Below, one piece after another: positions 25,971 through 36,603 of a stretch of DNA of 64,000 bases. Positions within the stretch are counted from its first letter, which is position 1. Every line of letters begins with the position of its first letter. A model generated the notes under the pieces. That model was not told the origin of the DNA. It saw only the letters and a list, made by a program, of their open reading frames with translations, and did not search any database. A program made the position numbers and the translations under genes. The stretch is from Zoogloeaceae bacterium. GTDB taxonomy: Bacteria; Pseudomonadota; Gammaproteobacteria; Burkholderiales; Rhodocyclaceae. The DNA is taken from contig JAEUNY010000073.1 of the NCBI GenBank assembly GCA_016791005.1, positions 1-64,000 of the forward strand, in the 5' to 3' direction.

Positions 25971-27107
25971 TCAGGGCGCTCGATGACGTTGGATACTCAT
26001 GAGGATACCGATACCGAGGCTTAACGTCACTAAGGCCGTGCCCCCATAGCTCATGAAAGGGAGGGGCACCCCCACCACGGGAAGGATCCCGGAGACCATG
26101 CCCATATTCACAAAAGCGTAGGTGAAAAAAATCATCGTCACGGCGCCGGCCAGCAAACGGGTGGCCAGGGTGGGCGCCCTTGCCGCGATGGCAAAGCCCC
26201 GCACGATGAGGGCGAGGTAGAGACAAAGCAGTACGATGGCGCCGATCAGCCCGAATTCTTCGCCCAGGACAGCGAAGATGAAATCGGTGTGGCGCTCGGG
26301 AATGAAGGCCAGGTGGGTCTGGGTGCCGCTCAACCAGCCTTTACCGAAAATCCCCCCGGACCCGATCGCAATGGTCGATTGGATGATGTGGAACCCCTTC
26401 CCCAGCGGGTCCGAGGTGGGATCGAGCAGGGTACACACCCGATGCTTCTGGTACTCCCGCAGGCCATACCAATCGACGCCGGGCTGGCACCACTGGTCGC
26501 CGAAAGCGACGATGGCCCCCAGGCCTGCCACACCGACCAGGGCAAATGGGAGGATGAGCTTCCAAGACAACCCGGCGAAGAAGATCACGTAGAAACCCGC
26601 TGCCGCCACCAGAACCGCCGTGCCGAGGTCTGGCTGGGCGGCGATCAGGCCCAGGGGCACGGCGAGGAGCACCCCGGCGACCAGGAACTCCCTCAGGCGG
26701 ATCAGCCCCTCCCGTTGCTGGAAGTACCAGGCCAGCATGAGCGGCATGGCGATCTTGAGGAGTTCCGAGGGCTGGATGCGCGTCACCCCGACATGGAGCC
26801 AGCGCCGGGCCCCTTTGGAGACCTCGCCAAACAGCGCCACGCCGACGAGCAAGGCAACGCCGAGGAGATAGAGAGGCACCGCAAGGGACAGCAGGCGCTG
26901 GGTCGGCATGCGCGCCGCCACCCAGGTGACCAGAATGGCCACCCCGCTATTGACGAGTTGGGAGTCGACCCGCTCCGGCGAGGCACTCATCATCATTACC
27001 AGGGCGAAGCCCAGCAGCCCCATCTGAATGAAGAACAGCGGCGGGTCGATGGGCGCCAGCAGGCGCTTGACCATGAGGCGGGGATCGAACCGCCGCTCTT
27101 CCATCAC
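25971..27107 (-). CDS. rodA: Rod shape-determining glycosyltransferase RodA (SEDS)
   Basis: RodA polymerises glycan strands from lipid II in the elongasome together with PBP2. The 378-residue product has about ten membrane segments and conserved SEDS stretches such as MLAWYFQQREGL, AAQPDLGTAVLVAA (with the catalytic Asp) and IAIGSGGIFGKGWLSGTQ. VGVPLPFMSYGGTALV lies near the C-terminus. Its ATG overlaps the mrdA stop by four bases. Confidence 0.96.
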   Translation of the reverse strand: MMEERRFDPRLMVKRLLAPIDPPLFFIQMGLLGFALVMMMSASPERVDSQLVNSGVAILVTWVAARMPTQRLLSLAVPLYLLGVALLVGVALFGEVSKGARRWLHVGVTRIQPSELLKIAMPLMLAWYFQQREGLIRLREFLVAGVLLAVPLGLIAAQPDLGTAVLVAAAGFYVIFFAGLSWKLILPFALVGVAGLGAIVAFGDQWCQPGVDWYGLREYQKHRVCTLLDPTSDPLGKGFHIIQSTIAIGSGGIFGKGWLSGTQTHLAFIPERHTDFIFAVLGEEFGLIGAIVLLCLYLALIVRGFAIAARAPTLATRLLAGAVTMIFFTYAFVNMGMVSGILPVVGVPLPFMSYGGTALVTLSLGIGILMSIQRHRAP

Positions 27108-28993
27108 TCGGCCTCCCCGGCGTCGGGGTCGTCCGCCGCCGGACCGGCAGGATGCTTGCCCGCAAGGTAGTAGTCCAGCACCAGGCGTGCGATGGGCGCC
27201 GCCGAGGTGGCGCCAAAGCCGCCGTTCTCGACAAGCACCGCCAGGGCGATGACGGGCTTTTCCACCGGGGCGAAGGCGATGAACAGGGCATGGTCCCGCA
27301 GCCGCTCATGGATCGCGGAGGCGCGGTATTCGGCGCCCTTGAGACTGAACACCTGGGCCGTGCCGGTCTTGCCAGCCGCCTCGTAGGGCGCACCGCGGAA
27401 GGCCTTGGCTCCAGTGCCCTCCCGATTCACCCCCAACATGGCCTGCTTGATGGTCTGCAGGTGGGCCGGCTTGAAGGCGAGTTCGCGGATGGGCCGGGGT
27501 TCGATCTCCCGCTGGGCCCCGGTGACGCTACTCGTCACGTACTTGACCAAATGGGGCCGAAACATGACCCCGTCGTTGGCGACGGCCGCGGTGGCCTGGG
27601 CCAGCTGGATCGGGGTGTAGGCGTTGTAGCCCTGGCCGATGCCGATGGAGATGGTCTCCCCCGCATACCACTTCTGCTGCTCGGGTCGCCGGAAGCGACG
27701 TTTCTTCCACTCCGGCGAGGGGAGGATCCCCTCGGCCTCGCCCTCGATGTCGACCCCCGTGCGGCGGCCAAATCCGAGCTGGCCCATGAACCGCGCGATC
27801 GCCTCGATTCCCATATCGTTGGCCAGCATGTAGTAATACGTGTCGCAGGACTGCACGATGGACTTGTACATGTCCACCATCCCATGGCCGCCCCTCTTGT
27901 CGTCGCGGAACTGGTGTCCGCCGAAATTGAAGACCCCCGGATCGGCGATCGCTTGCCACGCCGTTCGCTTGCCGGTTTCCAGAGCCGCCAGGGCCATGAA
28001 GGGCTTGAAGGTGGACCCCGGCGGATAGGCACTGTAGATGGCGCGGTTGATAAGGGGGTGGTCGGGGGATTCATTGAGCGCCTTCCAGTCTGCGGAGGCG
28101 ATGCCATCCACGAACAAATTGGGGTCGTAGGTGGGCATCGACACCATGGCCAGAATGCCGCCGGTGGCGGGCTCGATGGCCACCAGCGCCCCGCGCCGGT
28201 CGCCAAAGGCTTCCTCGACCACCCGCTGCAACTCCGAATCGATGGTAAGGGTCAGGTTGTTGCCCGGCGTCGCCGCCGTACGATTGAGCAGGCGCACGGC
28301 CCGTCCGCCGGCATCGACCTCAACCTGCTCAAAACCGGTGATGCCGTGGAGCTCGTTTTCGTAGGACTGCTCGACACCGCTCTTGCCGATAAAGTTGCTG
28401 CCACGGTAATTCGCCTCATCGCCCCGCTCCTCGATCTTCTGCTGATCCCGCTCGTTGATGCGGCCGAGATAGCCCAGGATATGGGACCCGGTGGACCCGA
28501 GGGGGTAATCCCGGAACAGACGGGCCTGCACTTCCACACCCGGAAAGCGGTAGCGCTGCGCCACGAAGCGGGCCACTTCCTCGTCGGTGAGCCGATTGCG
28601 GATCGGCACGCTCTCGAAGTTCTTGCTCTCGTCGAGGAGCTTCTTCATGCGGCGGCGATCCTTGGGCTGGATGTCGATGATCTCCCCCAGCGCCGTAATC
28701 GTCGCTTCCAAATCCGCCACCTTGGAAGGCGTGATTTCCAGGGTGTAGGCCGCGTAGTTGCGAGCCAGCACCACCCCATTGCGGTCAATGACCGTGCCGC
28801 GATTGGGCACCACCGGCGCCAGGGCGATTCGGTTCTCCTCCGCCCGGGTGTGGTAATAGTCGTAGCGCATCACCTGCAGATAGACGAAGCGGGCGACCAG
28901 CAGGCCGAAGCACACCAGGATGAACATCCCCGCCACCAGAAGGCGGGCACGGAATTGGTAGGTCTCCTGTTCGGGCGTGCGAAACTCGCTCAT
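27104..28993 (-). CDS. mrdA: Penicillin-binding protein 2 (elongation transpeptidase)
   Basis: PBP2 crosslinks new glycan strands during cell elongation. The 629-residue product has an N-terminal membrane helix (about 20-43) and a pedestal domain with RNRLTDEEVARF. The transpeptidase domain has the SxxK serine in GSTFKPFMALAAL, SCD as the SxN equivalent in VQSCDTYYYML, and KTG in AAGKTGTAQV. It is flanked by mreD upstream and rodA downstream in the canonical mre-mrd order. Confidence 0.97.
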   Translation of the reverse strand: MSEFRTPEQETYQFRARLLVAGMFILVCFGLLVARFVYLQVMRYDYYHTRAEENRIALAPVVPNRGTVIDRNGVVLARNYAAYTLEITPSKVADLEATITALGEIIDIQPKDRRRMKKLLDESKNFESVPIRNRLTDEEVARFVAQRYRFPGVEVQARLFRDYPLGSTGSHILGYLGRINERDQQKIEERGDEANYRGSNFIGKSGVEQSYENELHGITGFEQVEVDAGGRAVRLLNRTAATPGNNLTLTIDSELQRVVEEAFGDRRGALVAIEPATGGILAMVSMPTYDPNLFVDGIASADWKALNESPDHPLINRAIYSAYPPGSTFKPFMALAALETGKRTAWQAIADPGVFNFGGHQFRDDKRGGHGMVDMYKSIVQSCDTYYYMLANDMGIEAIARFMGQLGFGRRTGVDIEGEAEGILPSPEWKKRRFRRPEQQKWYAGETISIGIGQGYNAYTPIQLAQATAAVANDGVMFRPHLVKYVTSSVTGAQREIEPRPIRELAFKPAHLQTIKQAMLGVNREGTGAKAFRGAPYEAAGKTGTAQVFSLKGAEYRASAIHERLRDHALFIAFAPVEKPVIALAVLVENGGFGATSAAPIARLVLDYYLAGKHPAGPAADDPDAGEAE

Positions 28994-29042
28994 TGCTGCC
29001 TGCCCCCCATCCCCGTCAGCCGCCCACCCATCACTTCGGGTC

Positions 29043-29564
29043 TCAGATCGGACGATTGTCGTCCCGTTCCACGGGCTGGAACTGCGGGAACAGGAGGACG
29101 AAATGAAGGGGCACCCAAAGGGCCGCCGAGACGAAGGGACCGAGGAAGATCCACCACCCGGGGAACTCCGCCCCCGCCAGCAAGCGGATCCCGGTCATCA
29201 GGATCTGCGTGATGAGGAAGATGGGCAGGATGTGAAGCGCCTGCTCGAAGGGCTGAAACCACAGCACCCGGCGCGACACCGCTTCGGACAGGTAAGCCAG
29301 GACCACGTAGCCCAGTGCGTGCTGACCCAGGGCGGCGCCATGCCCCACGTCCACCAGCAAACCCAGCAGAAAGGCCACCCCCATCCCGACATGGAGGGGC
29401 TCGCGAATACACCAGAAGGCCAGGACCAGGGCCACCGGATCGGGAATGCCGATCAGACGCCCGGTGGGGATGTAGTCCAAACCCAGCGCGATGAGCAAGC
29501 TGAAGTAGACGAACCAGCGCTTGACCGGGAGCAGGATGCGACTGGAGCGGTGAGTGGGTTGCAT
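29043..29564 (-). CDS. mreD: Rod shape-determining protein MreD
   Basis: A 173-residue inner-membrane protein with about five hydrophobic segments, beginning MQPTHRSSRILLPVKRWFVYFSL in part. IPDPVALVLAFWCIREP and VGMGVAFLLGLLVDV are typical of MreD. It supports the MreC-RodA-PBP2 elongasome. It starts four bases after mreC ends and lies before mrdA. Confidence 0.92.
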   Translation of the reverse strand: MQPTHRSSRILLPVKRWFVYFSLLIALGLDYIPTGRLIGIPDPVALVLAFWCIREPLHVGMGVAFLLGLLVDVGHGAALGQHALGYVVLAYLSEAVSRRVLWFQPFEQALHILPIFLITQILMTGIRLLAGAEFPGWWIFLGPFVSAALWVPLHFVLLFPQFQPVERDDNRPI

Positions 29565-29568
29565 GGGG

Positions 29569-30480
29569 CTACTCGCTCGCCGCAGCCTTGCGGCGGGGGG
29601 ATTTGGCGGGCTCGGAAGGAGGCTCCGGCGGCAGGGCTGGCGGCGGCGCCTCGCGGCCGATCACCAGGACCTGACCCGCCCGCTCCACCCCGGCTGCCGG
29701 CTCACACAGGATGCGGGCAAACGCCTGCACCTCCCGGTCGACCCGGGTGACCGTCGCCACTGGCAACCCCGGCACGAACACGCCGTCGAGCCCCGAGGTC
29801 ACCAGGGCGTCGCCGATCTTGATATCCGCGTTTGCTTCCACGAAGCGCAGTTCCAGGACGCCCTGACCAGCCCCGAAGGCCACGCCCCGCAGGCCGTTGC
29901 GCGGCAGCATCACTGGAATAGCCTGATTCTTGTCGGTGAGCAGGGTCACTTCGGCCTGAATCGGAAACACCCGGGTCACCTGCCCCACCACCCCGCGGGC
30001 ATCCAACACAGCCTGCCCCGCCTCGATACCCTGCTGGCTCCCCTTGTCGAGGATCACCTTGCGGGAAAAAGGGTCCCGCGCGTTGTAAAGAATCTCCGCC
30101 GCGACGGACTTGACCTTGAGCCGCTGCCCCATGTCGAGGAGGCCGCGCAGTTGGGCGTTCTCCTCCTCCAGGTGGGCGCTGCGCAGCAAATGCTCGGCAG
30201 CCTCGAGCTGCTTGCGCCGCAGGTCGCGATTCTCGAGCTGAACTTGCAGCAGGGTGGCGAAATAGGTGGAGGCGTTGCGCACCATGTCCGCCGGGGTACT
30301 CGCCGCCATTTGAAGCGGGTAGGTGACCACCGTCATGGCCTGGCGGAACACCTCAAGGTAACGGAAGCGCAGATCCATTACCAACATCGCCAGAGCCACG
30401 GCGACATACACGAACAAGCGCACCAGCGGTGCCGGACCGCGGCGGAAGATGGGGGGAGCCTGGTGACCGCCGACGGACAT
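29569..30480 (-). CDS. mreC: Rod shape-determining protein MreC
   Basis: MreC is the periplasmic scaffold of the elongasome that activates PBP2-RodA. The 303 residues have a short cytoplasmic start and one membrane helix (VRLFVYVAVALAMLVMDLRF). A coiled coil (about 70-115) precedes a beta-barrel pair with VILDKGSQQGIEAGQAVLD and GDALVTSGLDGVFVPGLPVA. The C-terminal tail is Pro/Ala-rich, common in betaproteobacteria. Confidence 0.95.
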   Translation of the reverse strand: MSVGGHQAPPIFRRGPAPLVRLFVYVAVALAMLVMDLRFRYLEVFRQAMTVVTYPLQMAASTPADMVRNASTYFATLLQVQLENRDLRRKQLEAAEHLLRSAHLEEENAQLRGLLDMGQRLKVKSVAAEILYNARDPFSRKVILDKGSQQGIEAGQAVLDARGVVGQVTRVFPIQAEVTLLTDKNQAIPVMLPRNGLRGVAFGAGQGVLELRFVEANADIKIGDALVTSGLDGVFVPGLPVATVTRVDREVQAFARILCEPAAGVERAGQVLVIGREAPPPALPPEPPSEPAKSPRRKAAASE

Positions 30481-30516
30481 CGTAAGCGAGCGGAGAGGCC
30501 TGAGCCTCCGCCGAAT

Positions 30517-31623
<1,107 letters not shown>

Positions 31624-31651
31624 TTAAGTATATCCGGAAAGTTTGCACGCC

Positions 31652-31939
31652 ATGTCCCTGACCCCGGAAGCGGTCCACCACATCGCCCGACTGGCCCGCA
31701 TTGCCATGAATGCCGATGAGGAAAAGGCCACCCGCGACAAGCTGGATGGCATCTTCGCGCTGATCGAAGCCATGCAGGCCGTCGACACCACCGGGGTGGA
31801 GCCCATGAGCCACCCCCAGGACATCGCCCAGCGGCTGCGCCCCGACGAGGTGACCGAGTCCGACCGGCGCGACGCCTTCCAAAACATTGCCCCCCAGACT
31901 GCCGGCGGCCTCTACCTCGTGCCCCGGGTCATCGAATAA
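31652..31939 (+). CDS. gatC: Aspartyl/glutamyl-tRNA amidotransferase subunit C
   Basis: GatC wraps around GatA and stabilises the GatCAB complex, which converts Glu-tRNA(Gln) or Asp-tRNA(Asn) to the amidated forms. The 95 residues ([19 protein letters not shown]) have family length. The C-terminal [23 protein letters not shown] is typical in part. The ATG at 31652 was preferred over an in-frame start three codons earlier. It leads gatA by 23 bases. Confidence 0.95.
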   Translation: MSLTPEAVHHIARLARIAMNADEEKATRDKLDGIFALIEAMQAVDTTGVEPMSHPQDIAQRLRPDEVTESDRRDAFQNIAPQTAGGLYLVPRVIE

Positions 31940-31962
31940 GCCGCCTCACTCCGCCCGTTCCC

Positions 31963-33414
31963 ATGATCGATTCGAGTCTCACCGAACTGGCTGCCGCCCT
32001 GGCTGGCCGCCGGGTCTCCAGCGTGGAGCTGACCCAGGAAGCCCTCGCCCGCATCGCTGCTCACCAAGACCTCAACGCCTTCATCACCGTGGATGAAGCC
32101 GGAGCACTTGAAGCCGCCCGGGCGGCCGACGACCGTCGCGCCCAAGGCACGGGCGGCCCGCTGGTCGGCATTCCCCTCGCCCACAAGGACGTCTTTTGCA
32201 CCGAAGGCCTCGCCACCACCTGCGGCTCCCGCATGCTGGCGAATTTCGTCTCCCCCTACGATGCCCACGTCGTGAGTCGCCTGAGGGCGGCCGGCGCGGT
32301 GTGCGTGGGCAAGACCAACATGGACGAGTTCGCCATGGGCTCGTCGAATGAAAACTCCTACTTCGGCCCAGTCAAAAATCCCTGGGATCGGGAGCGAATT
32401 CCCGGCGGCTCCTCCGGCGGCTCCGCGGTCGCCGTGGCGGCGGGCATGGTGCCCATCGCCACCGGCACCGACACCGGCGGCTCGATCCGCCAGCCCGCCA
32501 GCCTGTGCGGCGTCACCGGCATCAAACCCACCTATGGCGTGGTGAGCCGATACGGCATGGTGGCCTATGCCTCGTCCCTCGACCAGGGCGGCGCCTTCGC
32601 CCGCTCGGCCCAGGATTGCGCCCTGCTGCTGTCGGCCATGGCAGGCTTCGATTCCCGCGACTCCACCAGCCTGGATCGCCCGCCCGAAGACTATACCCGG
32701 GGTCTGGACCAGCCCCTGGCTGGCCTGCGCATTGGTCTGCCAAAGGAATTTTTTGCCGACGGACTGGCCGCGGACGTCCGGGCGGCCCTCGACGGCGCCC
32801 TGGCGGAGTATCGCCGGCTCGGCGCGACCCTGGTCGAGGTCTCCCTACCCAACGCGCGCCTGGCCATCCCGGCCTACTACGTCATCGCCCCGGCGGAAGC
32901 GAGCTCCAACCTTTCCCGCTTCGACGGCGTCCGCTACGGTCACCGGGCCGCCGAATATAGCGACCTCCAGGACATGTACAGCCGCAGCCGGGCGGAAGGC
33001 TTCGGCGCCGAGGTCAAGCGCCGCATACTGATCGGCACCTACGTGCTGTCCCACGGCTATTACGACGCCTATTACATCCAGGCGCAGAAACTGCGCCGCC
33101 TGATCGCCCAGGATTTCGCCGCCGCCCTAAACGAATGCGATGTCATCGCCGGCCCGGTGAGCCCGACGACGGCCTGGCGGATTGGCGAGAAGAGCGACGA
33201 CCCGGTCCAGATGTACCTCTCGGACATCTACACCATCGCCGTCAACCTCGCGGGCCTTCCTGGTCTCTCCCTGCCGGCCGGAGTTGGCGCGGAGGGTCTG
33301 CCGGTCGGCCTGCAACTAATCGGCAACTATTTCGCCGAGGCGCGCCTGCTCAACGCAGCCCACCAGTTCCAGTTGGCCACCGACTGGCACCAGCGGCGCC
33401 CACCCGCCACCTAA
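31963..33414 (+). CDS. gatA: Aspartyl/glutamyl-tRNA amidotransferase subunit A
   Basis: GatA is the glutaminase of GatCAB that releases ammonia for transamidation. The 483-residue product has the amidase-signature catalytic Lys in [13 protein letters not shown] and the glycine/serine stretch [17 protein letters not shown] with the cis-Ser. The nucleophile Ser lies in [16 protein letters not shown]. It is followed within six bases by a small lipoprotein gene and then gatB. Confidence 0.98.
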   Translation: MIDSSLTELAAALAGRRVSSVELTQEALARIAAHQDLNAFITVDEAGALEAARAADDRRAQGTGGPLVGIPLAHKDVFCTEGLATTCGSRMLANFVSPYDAHVVSRLRAAGAVCVGKTNMDEFAMGSSNENSYFGPVKNPWDRERIPGGSSGGSAVAVAAGMVPIATGTDTGGSIRQPASLCGVTGIKPTYGVVSRYGMVAYASSLDQGGAFARSAQDCALLLSAMAGFDSRDSTSLDRPPEDYTRGLDQPLAGLRIGLPKEFFADGLAADVRAALDGALAEYRRLGATLVEVSLPNARLAIPAYYVIAPAEASSNLSRFDGVRYGHRAAEYSDLQDMYSRSRAEGFGAEVKRRILIGTYVLSHGYYDAYYIQAQKLRRLIAQDFAAALNECDVIAGPVSPTTAWRIGEKSDDPVQMYLSDIYTIAVNLAGLPGLSLPAGVGAEGLPVGLQLIGNYFAEARLLNAAHQFQLATDWHQRRPPAT

Positions 33415-33420
33415 TGTCAG

Positions 33421-33924
33421 GTGAAACTGGTGAATCTCCGTTTCCGTTGGGTGGCCCCCATCGTTGTCGCGTGGCTTTCCGGCTGTGCCGTCGCTCCGCC
33501 CTACGGCGAACCTCCGGGCGCCACACTGCCAGCGAACCGCGACGACAGTCCCTCCGCCCGCGGCCGCCTGAAGCCGATGCCGGTCCGCCCACTGCAGGTC
33601 AAGACCGATTGCCGCTTCAAGGACGAAACCGGGTATTCCGGCAGCGCCATTCTCGACGTGGATTACGACCAGGTCCGCAGCTTTTCGGCGACGGTGAACA
33701 TTCCGCGCCGGGGGCAGTGCCGCTTCGACCTCGCCGAGTTCGAACAACGCCCGGCCCACGCCCATGTGGCGCTGCACGCCCGCAACGGGTGTACGGTCCG
33801 CATGTGGGAGCAGGGCAACCAGGTGACGGTGGCCTTCGCCCAATGCGGACGCCAATGCACTGGCAACGCTGCCGACTATCTCTGGCCCATCCTGGTCGAC
33901 CGGCCCTCGGGCCGCTGCGATTGA
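33421..33924 (+). CDS. Small lipoprotein between gatA and gatB
   Basis: A 167-residue protein with a signal peptide and lipobox ([10 protein letters not shown]), followed by a Pro-rich stretch and a beta-rich domain with four further cysteines. Two GTG starts are possible (33421 and 33430). The second has AGGTGA eight bases upstream and may be the true one. I do not recognise the family. Its place inside the gatCAB operon suggests only shared transcription, not a role in tRNA charging. Confidence 0.65.
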   Translation: MKLVNLRFRWVAPIVVAWLSGCAVAPPYGEPPGATLPANRDDSPSARGRLKPMPVRPLQVKTDCRFKDETGYSGSAILDVDYDQVRSFSATVNIPRRGQCRFDLAEFEQRPAHAHVALHARNGCTVRMWEQGNQVTVAFAQCGRQCTGNAADYLWPILVDRPSGRCD

Positions 33925-33949
33925 CCCAACCCAGCCTGACGGAAGCACC

Positions 33950-35485
33950 ATGAGTCAAACCCAATGGGAAGTGGTGATCGGACTTGAGGTCCATGCCCAG
34001 CTCAATACCGCCTCGAAGATCTTCTCGGCCGCGAGCACGGCCTTCGGCGCCGAGCCCAACCGTCAGGCCAGCGCGGTGGACCTCGCCCTCCCCGGCGTCC
34101 TGCCAGTACTGAACCGGGGCGCGGTGGAGCGGGCGATCCGCTTCGGCCTCGCCATCGGGGGCCGGGTCGCAGAAAAGAGCATCTTCGCGCGCAAGAATTA
34201 CTTCTATCCCGATCTGCCCAAGGGCTATCAGATCAGCCAGTTCGAGCGCCCGGTGGTGGAGGGCGGCACCCTGACCCTGCGGGTCGGCGAGGGGGAGAAG
34301 GCTTACGAAAAGCGGGTCCGGCTGACCCGGGCGCACCTCGAAGAGGATGCCGGCAAGTCCCTCCACGAGGATTTCCACGGCATGAGCGGCATCGATCTCA
34401 ATCGCGCCGGCACCCCGCTGCTGGAAATCGTTTCCGAACCGGACATGCGCTCCGCTGCCGAGGCAGTGGCCTATGCCAAGGCCCTCCACGGCCTCGTACG
34501 CTGGATCGACATTTGCGACGGCAACATGCAGGAAGGCTCCTTCCGCTGCGACGCCAACGTGTCCGTACGGCCCAAGGGCGAGGAGGCTTTTGGTACTCGG
34601 CGCGAGATCAAGAACCTCAACAGCTTCCGCTTCCTCCAGCAGGCCATCGATTACGAAGTCCAGTGGCAGATCAACGAGATCGAGGAAGGTCGGACGATCC
34701 AGCAGGCCACGGTGCTGTTCGACCCGGACAGCGGCGAGACGCGGATGATGCGCTCCAAGGAGGACGCCCACGACTACCGCTATTTCCCCGATCCGGACCT
34801 GCTACCGTTGGTGATCAACCCAGACTGGATCGAAGTGGTAAAAGAAGACCTCTTTCACCAAGTAGGCCCTCTGCCCAGAGAGTGGCATGCAAAATTCGAA
34901 TCCGAGTATGGACTTTCAAGAGCCGATGCAATTGCGTTGACACCGTTTCCGCGCATCCCTCACGTGTTTGTAGCTGCAGCGCGCGAAGCGGTGCAAGAAG
35001 GTGAGACCGTACGAGCTACGGCCAAAATTGCTGCGAATTGGATTACCAACGAATATCTTCGCCGGTGGAACGAAAGTGCTGAGAAACACCCGACCGTAGA
35101 AATACCCGAAGGCGTGAGTGGCGAACTAGTTGGTTATTTGATTCGCAAGGTTCGCCAGAATGAGATCACCGCTCGAACCGCGAAGGACTTGCTCGATGAG
35201 TTTTGGAGGAATGCTGAGGCAATCGGATTTACTGCTCATGGAGGTACGGAGGGCGACATTGATCGACTAATCGATCAGAGAGGGCTCAAGCAGGTCAATG
35301 ATTCCGGAGCGATCGAGGCGATCGTCGACGAGGTCCTGGCCGCCAACCAGAAGTCGGTGGACGAATTCCGCACCGGCAAGGAAAAGGCCTTCAATGCCCT
35401 CGTGGGGCAGGTCATGAAGGCCAGTAAGGGCAAGGCCAACCCCACCCAGGTGAACGAGCTTTTGCGTCGCAAGCTGGGCGCCTGA
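33950..35485 (+). CDS. gatB: Aspartyl/glutamyl-tRNA amidotransferase subunit B
   Basis: GatB binds the mischarged tRNA and, with GatA's ammonia, amidates it. The 511 residues begin [20 protein letters not shown], contain [20 protein letters not shown] and the kinase-like metal region, and end with the YqeY tail (LLRRKLGA). The reading frame is intact. The stretch 34801-35280 is about 52% GC by hand count and uses A/T-ending codons. Sampled 60-base lines upstream are 60-68%, and GC returns to about 62% after 35280. This suggests a patch acquired by recombination from another lineage. Confidence 0.97.
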   Translation: MSQTQWEVVIGLEVHAQLNTASKIFSAASTAFGAEPNRQASAVDLALPGVLPVLNRGAVERAIRFGLAIGGRVAEKSIFARKNYFYPDLPKGYQISQFERPVVEGGTLTLRVGEGEKAYEKRVRLTRAHLEEDAGKSLHEDFHGMSGIDLNRAGTPLLEIVSEPDMRSAAEAVAYAKALHGLVRWIDICDGNMQEGSFRCDANVSVRPKGEEAFGTRREIKNLNSFRFLQQAIDYEVQWQINEIEEGRTIQQATVLFDPDSGETRMMRSKEDAHDYRYFPDPDLLPLVINPDWIEVVKEDLFHQVGPLPREWHAKFESEYGLSRADAIALTPFPRIPHVFVAAAREAVQEGETVRATAKIAANWITNEYLRRWNESAEKHPTVEIPEGVSGELVGYLIRKVRQNEITARTAKDLLDEFWRNAEAIGFTAHGGTEGDIDRLIDQRGLKQVNDSGAIEAIVDEVLAANQKSVDEFRTGKEKAFNALVGQVMKASKGKANPTQVNELLRRKLGA

Positions 35486-35551
35486 AACCCTGTTACCGAC
35501 TCTTCACCCCGGCGCTGCTAGGATGGGGCCCCCATATCGCAGGACGCACCC

Positions 35552-36064
35552 ATGAAGCCGCTCACCGCAACCCTCCTGATCAGCCTGCTCCCTGCCGCCC
35601 TGCCGGCCGGCGCTGGCGAGTCGATACCTCCGCGGAAGGCGGGGCTGTGGGAGATTGCCACCGAGGTCTCCATGATCCCGGGCCAAAAGATGATGGCCCA
35701 GCGCTGCGTCGGCCCGGACGGGGATGGGGACGTGCTCGACCCGGGCGCCCGGGAGCGCAAGAAATGCACTCCGCCTCGGATCAGCCGCGCCGGATCGGCC
35801 TACGTGACGGATATGACCTGCACCGTGCAAGGCTCGACCGCCACCATCCACGGCACCGTTTCCGGCGACTTCCAGAACCAGTACAGCGGCCGCATCGACA
35901 CCACCTACGCGCCGCCGCTCCACGGGCTCTCGTCATCGAGCATGGTCATCGCCGCCCGTTGGCTGGGCCCCTGCCCTGCGGGGCAAAAGCCCGGCGACAC
36001 CGTGCTCTCCACCCCGGGCGGGCGCTTGAATCTCAAGGACGTCGTCCGCGGCCTCAGCCACTGA
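35552..36064 (+). CDS. DUF3617 periplasmic protein
   Basis: A 170-residue protein with a cleavable signal peptide (LLISLLPAALPAGAG). The domain opens with KAGLWEIATEVSMIPG and contains conserved cysteines (QRCVGPDG, MTCTVQG). These are the marks of DUF3617, a secreted family of unknown function common in proteobacteria. It stands between gatB and the HIT gene with short gaps. Confidence 0.82.
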   Translation: MKPLTATLLISLLPAALPAGAGESIPPRKAGLWEIATEVSMIPGQKMMAQRCVGPDGDGDVLDPGARERKKCTPPRISRAGSAYVTDMTCTVQGSTATIHGTVSGDFQNQYSGRIDTTYAPPLHGLSSSSMVIAARWLGPCPAGQKPGDTVLSTPGGRLNLKDVVRGLSH

Positions 36065-36149
36065 CCGCCCGCCCCCGCAAAAACATCCAAAATCTCCGTC
36101 AGAGCCGTTATGCTAGGCGCTTGAAAACGCCGCGCTTGAGCTTGGAATC

Positions 36150-36572
36150 ATGACGGAATGTCCGCTCTGCCACCCCGCCGACGAAACCCTCCTTTGGCAG
36201 GATGAGGTATGCCGCCTGATTCGGGTGGGCGACGCCGATTATCCCGCGTATCTGCGGGTGATCTGGAAAGCGCACAAGCGGGAAATGAGTGATATCGAAC
36301 CTGCCGCGCAGCGGCACCTGCTCCATGTCGTTCTCGCCGCAGAGGCCACGCTGCGGACCCTGCTGCAACCCCACAAGATCAATCTGGCCAGTTTCGGCAA
36401 CGTCGTCCCGCACCTCCACTGGCACATCATCGCCCGGGATCCCCAGGACCGCCATTTTCCCGAACCGATCTGGGGAACCCCGCAGCGGGATGGACGACCG
36501 CTCGCCGTGCCTGCGGATCGCGATTTAACCCTAATCTTTCGCGATCTTTTGGCCGAAATGACTGCAGGCTGA
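36150..36572 (+). CDS. HIT family nucleotide hydrolase/transferase
   Basis: A 140-residue histidine-triad protein. The motif HLHWHIIAR (His-x-His-x-His-type, with the central nucleophile His) lies after NLASFGNVVP. The N-terminal CPLCHPADE could bind zinc. HIT proteins hydrolyse nucleoside phosphoramidates or dinucleoside polyphosphates; substrate cannot be told. It is 31 bases upstream of the PilZ-like gene and probably cotranscribed. Confidence 0.9.
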   Translation: MTECPLCHPADETLLWQDEVCRLIRVGDADYPAYLRVIWKAHKREMSDIEPAAQRHLLHVVLAAEATLRTLLQPHKINLASFGNVVPHLHWHIIARDPQDRHFPEPIWGTPQRDGRPLAVPADRDLTLIFRDLLAEMTAG

Positions 36573-36603
36573 ACTCGGCCTGTTTTCTGGAGACTGGACT
36601 TCC

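Noticed and set aside
27152..29212. 686-codon open frame on the plus strand
   Set aside because: Antisense to mrdA and mreD; no family signature.
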